From contig JAHIZR010000187.1 of the NCBI GenBank assembly GCA_018814465.1, forward strand, positions 1 to 21,453: a DNA stretch of 21,453 nt. Direction: 5' to 3'. A program made the translations under genes and the position numbers. The notes below the pieces were generated by a model. That model did not search any database and was not told the DNA's origin. It saw only the letters and a program-made list of their open reading frames with translations. The DNA is from a bacterium (GTDB lineage Bacteria; Electryoneota; RPQS01). Shown piece by piece: positions 5,729-13,694 of the stretch. How positions within the stretch are numbered: position 1 is the stretch's first letter; each line of letters starts with the position of its first letter.

Positions 5729-8075
5729 AACAAACGCTCCCGTGTCATTTCTTTGGGGACTCGCCTTAGTTGGCGCGTCGCTGTTAATCGCGCTTGCTCT
5801 TTTAAGTTTTCACGAAGCTGACATGTTTCCAAGGTTTATCGGAGACAGTATCGCCTGGGATTCCGCCTCTGGTGACGCACAAGTTCACAATTGGGTGGGC
5901 GCATGGGGAGCTAAAATGGCGTTTATTCTTGGACCGTATTTCCTAGGTCGTTGGGCGGCATTCGGCATCCCGATCATTATTTTTCTTTGGGGCTGGCTGT
6001 TGATGAGAAGGCTGGAATGGCGCGAGACGCTTAAAGCCAGTATTTGGCTGTTTGCTTTCATGATCTGGCTCTCGACTTTCATCGGATTAGCCGGCTCGAC
6101 TTGGTTCGGAATAGAAGAGGCGAGCCGATTTCATGTTCATGCCGGGCTTTTCGGAGATTCTGCGGCAAGGTATCTGGTGGGAGTCCTCGGATTCGCAGGA
6201 TCGATTATTATAACGCTGCTTCTGCTCGTTATCGGTTTGGCTTTGTCGGTGTCGGGATTCGGGAACCGAGTGGAGCGAAGTGTGAATACTTCCATCGACA
6301 AAGTCAGCGCGGCGAAATTGCCGAAGGTAAGTGTCAAGAAGCCGGCATTCCCGAAATTCAGATTAAGACTGCCGAGCTTCAAAAGGAAAAAGGCTGTAAA
6401 ATCTGTTTTCGATGCTCCATTAGGGGAAACGGATCCGGAACGCTCTCAGGAAGCTGATCCGGAGACAGCATCAAACGGTCATGCTGACAAGCGGATCGAA
6501 GACTTAGCTGAGGTCACGTCGAAGCCGTCGGGTAAGAGGAAGCCCGGGGCAGTCGAAAGAAGTACTGCGCAGATTTCCATTGCAGTGGATGACAGCAGCG
6601 GTTATATTTTTCCGCCGTTGGACTGTTTCGATCTGCCGAAACCGGGACAGGAAGGCGGAATGTCGGTCGAGGAGCAGCGGAAAAACGCCGAGCTGCTTGT
6701 CAAGAGTCTTGATACTTTCGGGGTGCAGGCGAAGTTGGTGAAGATTAATCCTGGTCCCGTCATCACTCGTTTTGATTTGGAACCTGCGCCGGGCGTGAAA
6801 GTCTCTCGAATTGAAGCCTTAGCGGATGATTTATCTTTGGCGCTTCGCGCGCGCGGATTGCGCATTCTCGCTCCCATTCCCGGCGTTGCCGCAGTGGGAG
6901 TTGAGATGGCCAACAATGAACCTGCTCTGGTTTCATTTCGTGAAGTAGTCGAATCAACGGCTTTTCAGGAGAGCAAATCGAAGTTGCCGTTGGCGCTCGG
7001 TCGATCGGTGTCCGGCGATATTGTCTGCACGGATCTTGAAGCGCTTCCCCACCTGTTAATTGCCGGCACGACCGGATCGGGGAAATCAGTGTGTGTGAAT
7101 ACGATCATCAATTCGATCTTGTTGCGTTCGACGCCGGACGAAGTGCAAATGGTGATGATCGATCCCAAGAAGCTCGAACTTGCCGCTTATAACGAATTGC
7201 GCAAGCACCATGTGACTCATCGTCCTGACCTGACCGAGTTTGTCATTACAAGGCCTGATGAAGCGGTAAAGGTTTTGCGAAGCTGTCTGATGGAGATGGA
7301 ACGGCGTTACGATCTACTGGCTGAATTCGGTTCACGGAACTTAAGAGAGTTCAATGAGGCGGTACGATCTGAACCTCGCGAAGGCGTGACACCGCTCCCC
7401 TATATTATCGTCATCATCGATGAATTAGCCGATTTGATGGTAACGGCACAGCGCGAAGTGGAGGAGCCGATCGCGCGGCTTGCGCAGCTTGCCCGTGCTA
7501 TCGGGATTCATCTGGTTGTGGCGACTCAGCGGCCTTCAGTCGATGTGATAACCGGAGTTATCAAGGCAAACTTTCCGGCCCGTATCGCGTTTCGTGTGGC
7601 AATGAAAGTGGATTCGCGGACGATACTTGATGCAAACGGTGCTGAGATGCTGCTTGGGCAAGGGGATATGCTTTTTCAGCATCCCGAAGATCCGGCTCCG
7701 GTTCGAATCCAGGGCGCTTTGTTGAAGTCGAAGGAGATCGCCAAGGTCATTTCTCATATTCGCAAGCAACCCGGTCCTCGTGATAAGTTAGTGCTTCCAC
7801 TCGATCCTCAGGAAGAAAAAGAATCCGGCGGCGGTACCTATTTATCGATTGGGAATGATCCGCTCTTTGTGGAAGCGGCGAAGATTGTCGTGCGAACCGG
7901 TCAGGGCAGTGTTTCGATTCTACAGCGCAGGTTGAAAATCGGCTACAGTCGGGCGGCGAGACTGATTGACCATTTGGAGGAAGCCGGAGTCGTCGGACCG
8001 TTTGACGGATCAAAGGCGCGCGTTGTTCTGGCTGATGAGGAATTCCTGGACTCGTTGACGAAGGCGGATGAATGA
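5688..8075 (+). CDS. ftsK: DNA translocase FtsK/SpoIIIE
   Basis: FtsK is an ATP-driven double-stranded DNA pump at the division septum that clears and unlinks sister chromosomes. The 795-residue protein has four N-terminal membrane helices (within about 18-40, 72-107, 114-136, 152-190), a short basic linker (about 190-325), the alpha/beta motor domains, and a C-terminal gamma winged helix (about 723-795) for KOPS-type site reading. Walker A is GTTGSGKS near residue 460 and Walker B is VIIDELADL near 578. The linker is much shorter than in E. coli and is closer to the SpoIIIE layout. The ATG overlaps the comB end by 41 bases and has GAGG at 5673-5676, 11 bases upstream. An internal GTG at 5742 would avoid the overlap but has no ribosome site. 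The lolA-like gene overlaps its stop. Confidence 0.97.
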   Translation: MPARSQKQKPQQRETNAPVSFLWGLALVGASLLIALALLSFHEADMFPRFIGDSIAWDSASGDAQVHNWVGAWGAKMAFILGPYFLGRWAAFGIPIIIFLWGWLLMRRLEWRETLKASIWLFAFMIWLSTFIGLAGSTWFGIEEASRFHVHAGLFGDSAARYLVGVLGFAGSIIITLLLLVIGLALSVSGFGNRVERSVNTSIDKVSAAKLPKVSVKKPAFPKFRLRLPSFKRKKAVKSVFDAPLGETDPERSQEADPETASNGHADKRIEDLAEVTSKPSGKRKPGAVERSTAQISIAVDDSSGYIFPPLDCFDLPKPGQEGGMSVEEQRKNAELLVKSLDTFGVQAKLVKINPGPVITRFDLEPAPGVKVSRIEALADDLSLALRARGLRILAPIPGVAAVGVEMANNEPALVSFREVVESTAFQESKSKLPLALGRSVSGDIVCTDLEALPHLLIAGTTGSGKSVCVNTIINSILLRSTPDEVQMVMIDPKKLELAAYNELRKHHVTHRPDLTEFVITRPDEAVKVLRSCLMEMERRYDLLAEFGSRNLREFNEAVRSEPREGVTPLPYIIVIIDELADLMVTAQREVEEPIARLAQLARAIGIHLVVATQRPSVDVITGVIKANFPARIAFRVAMKVDSRTILDANGAEMLLGQGDMLFQHPEDPAPVRIQGALLKSKEIAKVISHIRKQPGPRDKLVLPLDPQEEKESGGGTYLSIGNDPLFVEAAKIVVRTGQGSVSILQRRLKIGYSRAARLIDHLEEAGVVGPFDGSKARVVLADEEFLDSLTKADE

Positions 8076-8695
8076 AACTTAAAGTAGTGATGGTGATATT
8101 GGGACTCGCTCCTCTGCTGATGGCTGCTGATTCTCCGACAGAGTATTATTCCCGTGTGGAACGGCATTTGCGGTCTTTACCTACACTTGAAGTCGAGTAC
8201 TTAGCTGAGGGTTTGGCGTTCGGCGACGAGGGGATGGTTGGACATATGTACTGGTTGCGCCCTGATTACTTTTTACATGACACGCCGGAGTGGTCGCATT
8301 GCGATACTCGCACGGAGCAGTGGCGCTATCTCAAGGGGCAGAATACTCTGATACGTGAAACGCCGCAAGGGAGAACCGATTGGCTGCCGGAATCGATTCT
8401 GCTGGATATCAGCGTTGAGCTTCAGCCTCGCGAGTTATCCACTGCCGAATCCGGTCAAACCGTTCTCACGCTCAGATCGGACAGCCCGAATTCGCCCGGC
8501 GAGCTGTTTCTGCGATTTGACGAAGCGAGCCTGCATCCAAACGAGATAGAGTATATGGGTGATGACGGATCGACAACGGTTTATCGTATCGTCCGTTGGT
8601 TGGAAAACGCCAAGATCGACACAAATCTGTTTACGCCGCAGATCGTGCCTGTGGAGAATCTGATTGATTTCCGTACCAGCGGGGGGGAGAATTAG
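8072..8695 (+). CDS. lolA: LolA-like outer-membrane lipoprotein carrier
   Basis: LolA shuttles lipoproteins through the periplasm from the inner to the outer membrane. This 207-residue protein has a cleavable signal peptide (about 1-18, ending LLMA-A) followed by a beta-rich domain with the LolA order: an N-terminal amphipathic helix, GHMYWLRPDYF (about 56-67), a region with the WRYLKGQNTLIRE strand pair, and a late segment ending LFTPQIVPVENLIDF. Sequence similarity is modest, but lolA next to ftsK is a conserved arrangement in many Gram-negative bacteria, which strengthens the call. Its ATG overlaps the ftsK stop (ATGA). A G7 run (8681-8687) at its 3' end serves as ribosome site for the next gene. 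Another LolA/LolB-fold periplasmic protein remains possible. Confidence 0.75.
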   Translation: MKLKVVMVILGLAPLLMAADSPTEYYSRVERHLRSLPTLEVEYLAEGLAFGDEGMVGHMYWLRPDYFLHDTPEWSHCDTRTEQWRYLKGQNTLIRETPQGRTDWLPESILLDISVELQPRELSTAESGQTVLTLRSDSPNSPGELFLRFDEASLHPNEIEYMGDDGSTTVYRIVRWLENAKIDTNLFTPQIVPVENLIDFRTSGGEN

Positions 8696-9811
8696 ATGGC
8701 GAAGCTTTCTCAGAGAACGAAAATGTATCTCAGCATCGGACTGAGTGCCGTTTTCATGTACCTAACGATTTACAAGCCTTCGTTGTCGGCTTGGCTCAGC
8801 GGCAGAATCGGGATTGGCGAGGCATTCTTCGGATATCCGCGCTTCAATGTCGCGGAATTGGGGACCGTACTGCGCAGCACGCAATGGGGACAGATTTCAA
8901 TTGCCGGAGTGATCTTCTTCGGTTCGCTTGTTGTCAGAGCATGGCGCTGGCAGTTGATACTGAATCCGCTTGTCAGGATGAATTTCTGGCAAGTATTCGG
9001 AGTGATGAACATAGGATATATGGCGAATAATGTCCTGCCGCTGCGTTTAGGTGAAGTCTACAAGGCGCAGGTTATTTATCAGCTTTCGGGGCTTTCGCGC
9101 ACAGAGGCATTCGGAACAATCGTTGTCGAGCGGCTCGTTGATCTGATATATATGGTGCCTTTCATCGGATTAGCGATTATGCTGTATCCAATGCCGGAGG
9201 CTTTTCAGATCGGCGGCATAATTGCATCGGTCGGCGCTTTTGCACTGTGCGGATTCTGTGTATGGCTGGGAGTTGATCATGATCGGGCAATGCACTGGAC
9301 ACGCAAAGTACTATCGGTACTTCCCGAATCCGCTGCCGAAAAATCCGGAAACGGAATAGATAAATTCACATCAGGATTGGGTGTACTGGGCAGGCGCGAA
9401 CTATTTTGGGGGTTGACTATTTCTTCGATCATACTTTGGATAATGTATGGTTTGATGGTCTACCTTGTACTGGATTCGCTTGGCATGATTGCGGGAGTTC
9501 CTTTGATAGAATCGAATCTGATTGGCGCGGTGCTGGTTATCCTGTTTATCACCACATTCGGGTTTGTTGTTCCGGGAGCACCGGGGGCGGTCGGAACGTA
9601 TCATGGGGTTGCGGTATTAGGACTCAGTCTGTTCAAAGTGCCTGGTGATCAGGCTGTAGGCTTTGCCCTGCTGCTGCATGCTCTAAACTATATTCCGCTT
9701 ACGGCTCTGGGCTGGGCTTATTTTTGGAAATATGGATTAAGTTTTCGCAAATCATCTGAGGCAGGTGCCGTGATTGCGGAAGAGAATCAAAGCATCACAC
9801 CTGCACAATAG
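8696..9811 (+). CDS. LPG-synthase-type membrane protein (UPF0104 family), probable lipid flippase-like
   Basis: A 371-residue inner-membrane protein with about eight hydrophobic helices. It belongs to the lysylphosphatidylglycerol-synthase transmembrane family (PF03706-like). Signatures are the RAWRWQLIL segment (about 82-90), the block IGYMANNVLPLRLGEVYKA (about 103-122), and VVERLVDLIYM (about 143-153). It lacks the cytosolic aminoacyl-transferase domain of MprF, so a lipid synthase role is unlikely. Stand-alone members are often associated with envelope polysaccharide or glycolipid genes. The ATG follows the previous stop codon directly and in the same frame. The GGGGGGGAGA tract lies five bases before the start. 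The downstream BY-kinase supports an envelope role. The substrate is unknown. Confidence 0.85.
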   Translation: MAKLSQRTKMYLSIGLSAVFMYLTIYKPSLSAWLSGRIGIGEAFFGYPRFNVAELGTVLRSTQWGQISIAGVIFFGSLVVRAWRWQLILNPLVRMNFWQVFGVMNIGYMANNVLPLRLGEVYKAQVIYQLSGLSRTEAFGTIVVERLVDLIYMVPFIGLAIMLYPMPEAFQIGGIIASVGAFALCGFCVWLGVDHDRAMHWTRKVLSVLPESAAEKSGNGIDKFTSGLGVLGRRELFWGLTISSIILWIMYGLMVYLVLDSLGMIAGVPLIESNLIGAVLVILFITTFGFVVPGAPGAVGTYHGVAVLGLSLFKVPGDQAVGFALLLHALNYIPLTALGWAYFWKYGLSFRKSSEAGAVIAEENQSITPAQ

Positions 9812-9851
9812 GCACTGAAATTATTAACTGATCATAACGGCGAGGCTTTTC

Positions 9852-12137
9852 TTGGATACAAAGGATACCTCAACGCAATTCGCTGAGTACTTTCGCATTC
9901 TGTTCCGCGGACGCTGGATCATCGTGCTGTCATTTCTTGCGGTCGTAGCAGCGACAACCTTTATGACGTACCGGATGCGTCCGGCATACGTGGCAACGGC
10001 GACCGTCCTGATCTTGGATCAGGATATTATGGAAATGGCGATGCTGAATGCGGAACGTTATCCGGTACGGAAATCGCGGAACCTGAATGAAATAGAATTG
10101 CTGCGCAGCCGCAGGATCGCAGAGGATGTGCTGCGGTCGCTGGCCAACTCACCTTACCGCAGCGAACTGGAAATCATGCGGGAGGTTTCATCCAAAGGGA
10201 CTCCGATTACATTCGATGACCGGGTGGAACTGCTTCGATCGAATACTTCGGTATCGAACCTCAAGGACACGGATATCCTTAAAGTCAGTATGACCGCGCA
10301 TACGGCGTTTGAATCTTCTTTTTTGGCGAATGCAATTGCTGAGGAATACTACCGGTACAAACTTCGCACGGCGCGTGGCGAGGTTTCGGAGATTCGCCAG
10401 TTTCTCGAGCAGCAGCTCGAAGTAGTCCGGGAACAGCTTTCACAATCCGAGAATCTGGAGCGGGCTTACAAGGAGAGCCGCGGAGTGTCTTCACTCGATG
10501 ATGAGGCACGCTATATGGTTGAACAATCCGCTCAGATTCACGCGCTCTATAATCAGGCGGAAACCGATTTGAATGCCGAGCTTCGCCGCATGGACTATCT
10601 CAAGCGTCAGCTTGCCGAGACAAAAGGGTCGATGGTTGAGGATATAACTAATGTAACGAGTCCGTTAATCGAATCACTGCAGCAGGAGATCGCTCAGAAG
10701 CAAACGCGTTTAGCCAGCTTGATCGCTTCGCCGGGTCCCGGAATGGATTTAACCATCAAGGGATTAGAGAGCGAGATCGAAACGATCAAAGGGAAGCTGA
10801 TCGAAGAAGTTCGCAAAGTCGCCGGCAGCACAAGCTCGATGGATCCATTAAGGACTTCACAATCTTTATTTGACGATATTCTTAAGGCGGAAGTTGAAAT
10901 CAAGGCTCTGACAGCGAGGGCTGAAGCGCTGCGGGATGTTATCGACAATATTGACTATGAACTTGAACAGCTTCCGGAAAAGACGCTGGTCCTTGCCCGT
11001 CTTACCAGAGACAGAAAACTGAATGAAAATCTCTACCTGCTCCTGAACGAGAAATTCGAGGATGCTCGCATCACGGAAGCCGGTAAATCCGCAGGGGTTG
11101 AGATTGTCGATACGGCAAAGCCGCCCGACAGTCCGGTACAGCCCCGCAAGAAGCTGAACATTTTGTTCGGGATGTTGTTCGGGCTTGCTTTGGGAGTGGG
11201 TATTACTCTGTTGTTGGATTTCTTGGATGATACGATCAAAACACCGGAAGACTTGGAGAAAATGGGCTTAGTCCCACTGGGTACGATACCGGTTGTACAT
11301 ACAGAGGAGATCGTCCGCCGACTAAAGAAGCAGGGCAAGTCATTCACCGAAGCCGATCTGGCAAAAGTGGAAGCGAAGATGATTACTCGCTTTTCACCAA
11401 AGTCGCCGGTTAGTGAAGCGTATCGGAGCTTCCGCACGAATATTCAATTCTCGGATATTGATAATCCCAAGCGAGTTATCCTGATGACGTCATCAGCGAC
11501 GAAAGAAGGAAAGTCGACTACATGTGTGAATCTCGCGATCACACTGGCTCAGATGGGATCCCGCGTTCTGCTGATAGACAGCGACCTTCGCCGTCCGAAC
11601 CTGCACAACTTTTTCCAGATGGACAAGACCTATGGTTTAACGAATGTGCTGATTGGTTCGCTGACATTTGATGACGTAATTAAGAAAACGGAAGTTGAGA
11701 ATCTTGATCTAATTACAGCGGGTGATATTCCGCCGAATCCTTCTGAGATGGTCGCTTCGGAGCGGATGAAGGATTTCCTGAAGGAAGCCCGAGATCGTTA
11801 TGATTTCGTATTGCTCGACAGTCCTCCGGTCATTGCGGTTACAGATGCCGCGATTTTAACGACGCGTGTGGACGCGACGATTCTTGTCGTTAGTTCAGGG
11901 CTTACCGGCAAGAGTGAGATCAAGCGTGCGATTAACTTGATCAAGAACGTTCAGTCGAATGTATTGGGAGTGGTGCTGAATGCTCTCGACATCAAGAAGA
12001 TTTACGGATCTTACTATTACTATTTCCATTACTATCAATATTACTATTACTATGGCTCGGAACCGGGCAAAGGCAAGAAGAAGAAGCGCAAGCACGCTGA
12101 GAAGCCTGTTGAGTCCGACTATAGCGAGGTCACATAG
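9852..12137 (+). CDS. Wzc-like polysaccharide co-polymerase with BY-kinase domain
   Basis: Such proteins set chain length and drive export of capsule or exopolysaccharide, cycling between phosphorylated and unphosphorylated states. The 761-residue protein has an N-terminal Wzz domain with a first membrane helix (about 22-42), long periplasmic coiled coils (about 165-395), a second membrane helix (about 433-455), and a cytoplasmic tyrosine-kinase domain. The kinase shows Walker A SATKEGKST (K554, S555), Walker A' LLIDSDLRRP (574-582), and Walker B FVLLDSPPV (D656). The C-terminus carries a dense tyrosine cluster (residues 718-734) and a Lys-rich tail. The start is TTG with GAGG at 9842-9845, six bases upstream. 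No wzx, wzy, wza, phosphatase or glycosyltransferase gene is visible beside it, so it may sit apart from its polysaccharide locus. A long hairpin follows the stop. Confidence 0.93.
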   Translation: MDTKDTSTQFAEYFRILFRGRWIIVLSFLAVVAATTFMTYRMRPAYVATATVLILDQDIMEMAMLNAERYPVRKSRNLNEIELLRSRRIAEDVLRSLANSPYRSELEIMREVSSKGTPITFDDRVELLRSNTSVSNLKDTDILKVSMTAHTAFESSFLANAIAEEYYRYKLRTARGEVSEIRQFLEQQLEVVREQLSQSENLERAYKESRGVSSLDDEARYMVEQSAQIHALYNQAETDLNAELRRMDYLKRQLAETKGSMVEDITNVTSPLIESLQQEIAQKQTRLASLIASPGPGMDLTIKGLESEIETIKGKLIEEVRKVAGSTSSMDPLRTSQSLFDDILKAEVEIKALTARAEALRDVIDNIDYELEQLPEKTLVLARLTRDRKLNENLYLLLNEKFEDARITEAGKSAGVEIVDTAKPPDSPVQPRKKLNILFGMLFGLALGVGITLLLDFLDDTIKTPEDLEKMGLVPLGTIPVVHTEEIVRRLKKQGKSFTEADLAKVEAKMITRFSPKSPVSEAYRSFRTNIQFSDIDNPKRVILMTSSATKEGKSTTCVNLAITLAQMGSRVLLIDSDLRRPNLHNFFQMDKTYGLTNVLIGSLTFDDVIKKTEVENLDLITAGDIPPNPSEMVASERMKDFLKEARDRYDFVLLDSPPVIAVTDAAILTTRVDATILVVSSGLTGKSEIKRAINLIKNVQSNVLGVVLNALDIKKIYGSYYYYFHYYQYYYYYGSEPGKGKKKKRKHAEKPVESDYSEVT

Positions 12138-12148
12138 TTAAAGATACT

Positions 12149-12193
12149 CGAGGAGGCGGGCAGGAGTTTTCGCTTCTGCCTGTCTTCTTGTTC
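12149..12193 (+). terminator. Long hairpin, probable terminator after the BY-kinase gene
   Basis: Bases 12149-12166 pair without interruption with 12173-12190 (18 bp, including five G-U pairs) around the loop TTTTCG. The 3' arm is pyrimidine-rich (TCTTCTTG) and is followed by TTC, so the lower stem could melt to leave a U-rich tail. It lies just past the BY-kinase stop and before ispE. Confidence 0.7.
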
Positions 12194-12216
12194 ATATTAC
12201 ACCCCTCTCGTATTTT
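12188..12216 (+). promoter_or_regulatory. Weak candidate promoter for the ispE cluster
   Basis: TTGTTC (12188-12193) and TATTTT (12211-12216) are 17 bases apart and 62 bases before the ispE ATG. The match to consensus is modest, and the -35 overlaps the hairpin above. Position is the main support. Confidence 0.25.
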
Positions 12217-12265
12217 TTCCTCAGTTGTACACCACGCTTTCTTACCCGGAGTCATCGTTGCTGCC

Positions 12266-12271
12266 GGAAGG
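12266..12271 (+). promoter_or_regulatory. Shine-Dalgarno site that sets the ispE start
   Basis: GGAAGG lies seven bases before ATG 12279. A longer frame could begin at TTG 12225, but that start has no ribosome site and adds residues absent from the family. Confidence 0.6.
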
Positions 12272-12278
12272 CGGCTTT

Positions 12279-13139
12279 ATGATGAAGTCTCCTGCCAAGA
12301 TAAATCTGTCCTTGAGGATTCTCGGGCGACGCGCCGATGGTTTTCACGAGTTGGACACGGTGTTTCAGGAGATCGATCTTTGTGATGAGATCGAGTTCTA
12401 TCCTGCGGAGGAATGGTGTTTCCGGGCGGATGGTGCGGACTTAGGACCTGATCAGGATAATCTTGTTGTGCGCGCGGCCCGTGCGCTCAGCGCTTATGCC
12501 AATGTACCCTGTAAGGCAAGGATCTTTTTGCGCAAGACAATTCCCACGGGAGGCGGCTTAGGAGGCGGATCATCCAATGCATCTGTCACTTTCCATGGAT
12601 TATGCCGGCTTTGGAATCTCGACGTCGAATGGGAACGGCTTCAGGAATTGGCGGCGGAATTGGGGTCTGATTGCCCGTTTTTCGTGTATGGAGGGATGGC
12701 TCGCGGGCGAGGACGCGGAGAAAAGCTGGAATTATATGACGGGTCTCTGTCAGGGACAGTTGTGGCCGTATTTCCGGGGTTTGGAGTTAATACGAGAAAG
12801 GCGTTCTCAGAATGCGAGTTTGACTTGACAGAACACGATAAAAATGTTATTTTTACAGCTTACCTGGGAGAAGAAGAGGGGACGTATATTCTCTTAGAAG
12901 ATTGTGTTAATGATTTAGAAAACATAGTCTTACGAGTACATCCTATGCTTCGGGAACTTCGCGATGAACTGAGTAGGTTAGGAGCGGATGTCTCTCTTTT
13001 GTCAGGATCGGGGTCCACAGTATTTGGAGTTTTTCGGGAATCATCCGCAGCAAGGCGAGCCGCGCAGCAGTTGCGGGAACGATTCACTGTATACATTTGC
13101 CGCATGGTCGGGCGACAGCGTCGTGCCGAGCTTCGTTGA
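12279..13139 (+). CDS. ispE: 4-diphosphocytidyl-2-C-methyl-D-erythritol kinase
   Basis: IspE phosphorylates CDP-methylerythritol in the MEP pathway to isoprenoid precursors, in the cytoplasm. The 286-residue protein is a GHMP kinase of normal length. It opens with the family block KSPAKINLSLRILGRRADGF (Lys7 in the active site). It has the ATP loop PTGGGLGGGSSNA (89-101) and the catalytic Asp131 in LGSDCPFF, followed near the C-terminus by LLSGSGSTVFGVF, the third GHMP motif. The start at ATG 12279 (or ATG 12282) is chosen from GGAAGG at 12266-12271 and from family alignment. It heads the cluster that continues with spoVG, tRNA-Gln and prs. The same neighbours occur around ispE in both Bacillus and Pseudomonas. 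Confidence 0.95.
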   Translation: MMKSPAKINLSLRILGRRADGFHELDTVFQEIDLCDEIEFYPAEEWCFRADGADLGPDQDNLVVRAARALSAYANVPCKARIFLRKTIPTGGGLGGGSSNASVTFHGLCRLWNLDVEWERLQELAAELGSDCPFFVYGGMARGRGRGEKLELYDGSLSGTVVAVFPGFGVNTRKAFSECEFDLTEHDKNVIFTAYLGEEEGTYILLEDCVNDLENIVLRVHPMLRELRDELSRLGADVSLLSGSGSTVFGVFRESSAARRAAQQLRERFTVYICRMVGRQRRAELR

Positions 13140-13185
13140 CTCGCCCCCATCAGCGCACATCATCAGGAACACATCGGCAGGGGTC

Positions 13186-13190
13186 AGGAG
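13186..13190 (+). promoter_or_regulatory. Shine-Dalgarno site that sets the spoVG GTG start
   Basis: AGGAG ends eight bases before GTG 13199. The frame is open much further upstream, into ispE, but those residues have no counterpart in SpoVG proteins. Confidence 0.8.
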
Positions 13191-13198
13191 AGAGAACC

Positions 13199-13492
13199 GT
13201 GAGAATCACCGAGATCCACATCAACTTGAGAGATGAGGACAAGCTAAAGGCATTTGTGAACATTACATTCGAGGATGTCTTTGTCGTTCGGGGGCTGAAA
13301 GTTATCGAAGGCAAGGATGGTTTATTCGTCTGTATGCCAAGCCGAAAGCTTGAGGATGGCACCTACAAGGATATTGCCCATCCGATCACAAACGAGTTCC
13401 GACAGAAGTTGGAAACGCAAATTCTCGATGAGTACCGCAACATGATGAGCGGATCAATCGAGATTCCGAATGCGCCTGGCCACGGCGTGTAG
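13199..13492 (+). CDS. spoVG: SpoVG family nucleic-acid-binding regulator
   Basis: SpoVG proteins are small DNA/RNA-binding regulators found well beyond spore formers. This 97-residue copy aligns along its whole length: RITEIHINL at the start, then a central FVNITFEDVFVVRGLKVIEG (about 18-37), GLFVCMPSRKLEDGTYKDIAHPI (about 41-63), and a C-terminal helix ending in LDEYRNMM. The start is GTG, supported by AGGAG at 13186-13190. The gene lies 59 bases after ispE and 28 bases before the tRNA. In Bacillus spoVG also sits between ispE and prs, so the linkage is old. The organism shows no other sign of sporulation here, so a role in general regulation is more likely. Confidence 0.95.
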   Translation: MRITEIHINLRDEDKLKAFVNITFEDVFVVRGLKVIEGKDGLFVCMPSRKLEDGTYKDIAHPITNEFRQKLETQILDEYRNMMSGSIEIPNAPGHGV

Positions 13493-13494
13493 CT

Positions 13495-13607
13495 CTCGAA
13501 TTCGCAAGAAGTCGAAGTAATGGGGCGTCGCCAAGTTGGTAAGGCACCAGGTTTTGGTCCTGGCATTCGGAGGTTCGAGTCCTTCCGCCCCAGCAAACGA
13601 ATTCGAG
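13495..13607 (+). repeat. 10-bp inverted repeat enclosing the tRNA gene
   Basis: CTCGAATTCG at 13495-13504 is perfectly complementary to CGAATTCGAG at 13598-13607. The arms lie 16 bases before and 4 bases after the tRNA. In a transcript they could form a stem that presents the tRNA as a separate domain. The core CGAATTCG is itself palindromic, so the same arms also form a direct repeat. Confidence 0.6.
13521..13593 (+). tRNA. tRNA-Gln (anticodon UUG)
   Basis: The 73-base cloverleaf folds completely. The 7-bp acceptor stem (13521-13527 with 13586-13592) starts with the U1-A72 pair typical of tRNA-Gln. The anticodon stem CCAGG/CCTGG (13547-13551 with 13559-13563) holds the loop TTTTGGT with anticodon TTG at 13554-13556. 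The T stem GGAGG/CCTTC carries the TTCGAGT loop. The discriminator is G13593. CCA is not encoded. The gene stands between spoVG and prs in the same direction; tRNA-Gln is also found between ispE and prs in Pseudomonas. Confidence 0.97.
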
Positions 13608-13694
13608 CAACCGCAAGATACCGGTAGACGAACAGCTGATGCGTTCTTACGCTTTTCGCGCAGGCATAGCATCAGATAACAAACATCGGCGCCT

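Noticed and set aside
11033..11437. A 134-codon minus-strand frame inside the BY-kinase gene
   Set aside because: It is antisense to conserved kinase and membrane segments and shows no family features of its own.
12003..12051. TACTAT repeats looking like a microsatellite
   Set aside because: They are tyrosine codons of the BY-kinase tail, in frame and functional for the family. Kept only as a protein-level finding.
13636..13675. Inverted repeat CTGATGC...GCATCAG before prs, with a small GCGT-TCTT-ACGC-TTTT hairpin inside
   Set aside because: The outer stem is 7 bp with a 26-base loop and the inner stem only 4 bp. This is too weak to call a terminator or riboswitch.
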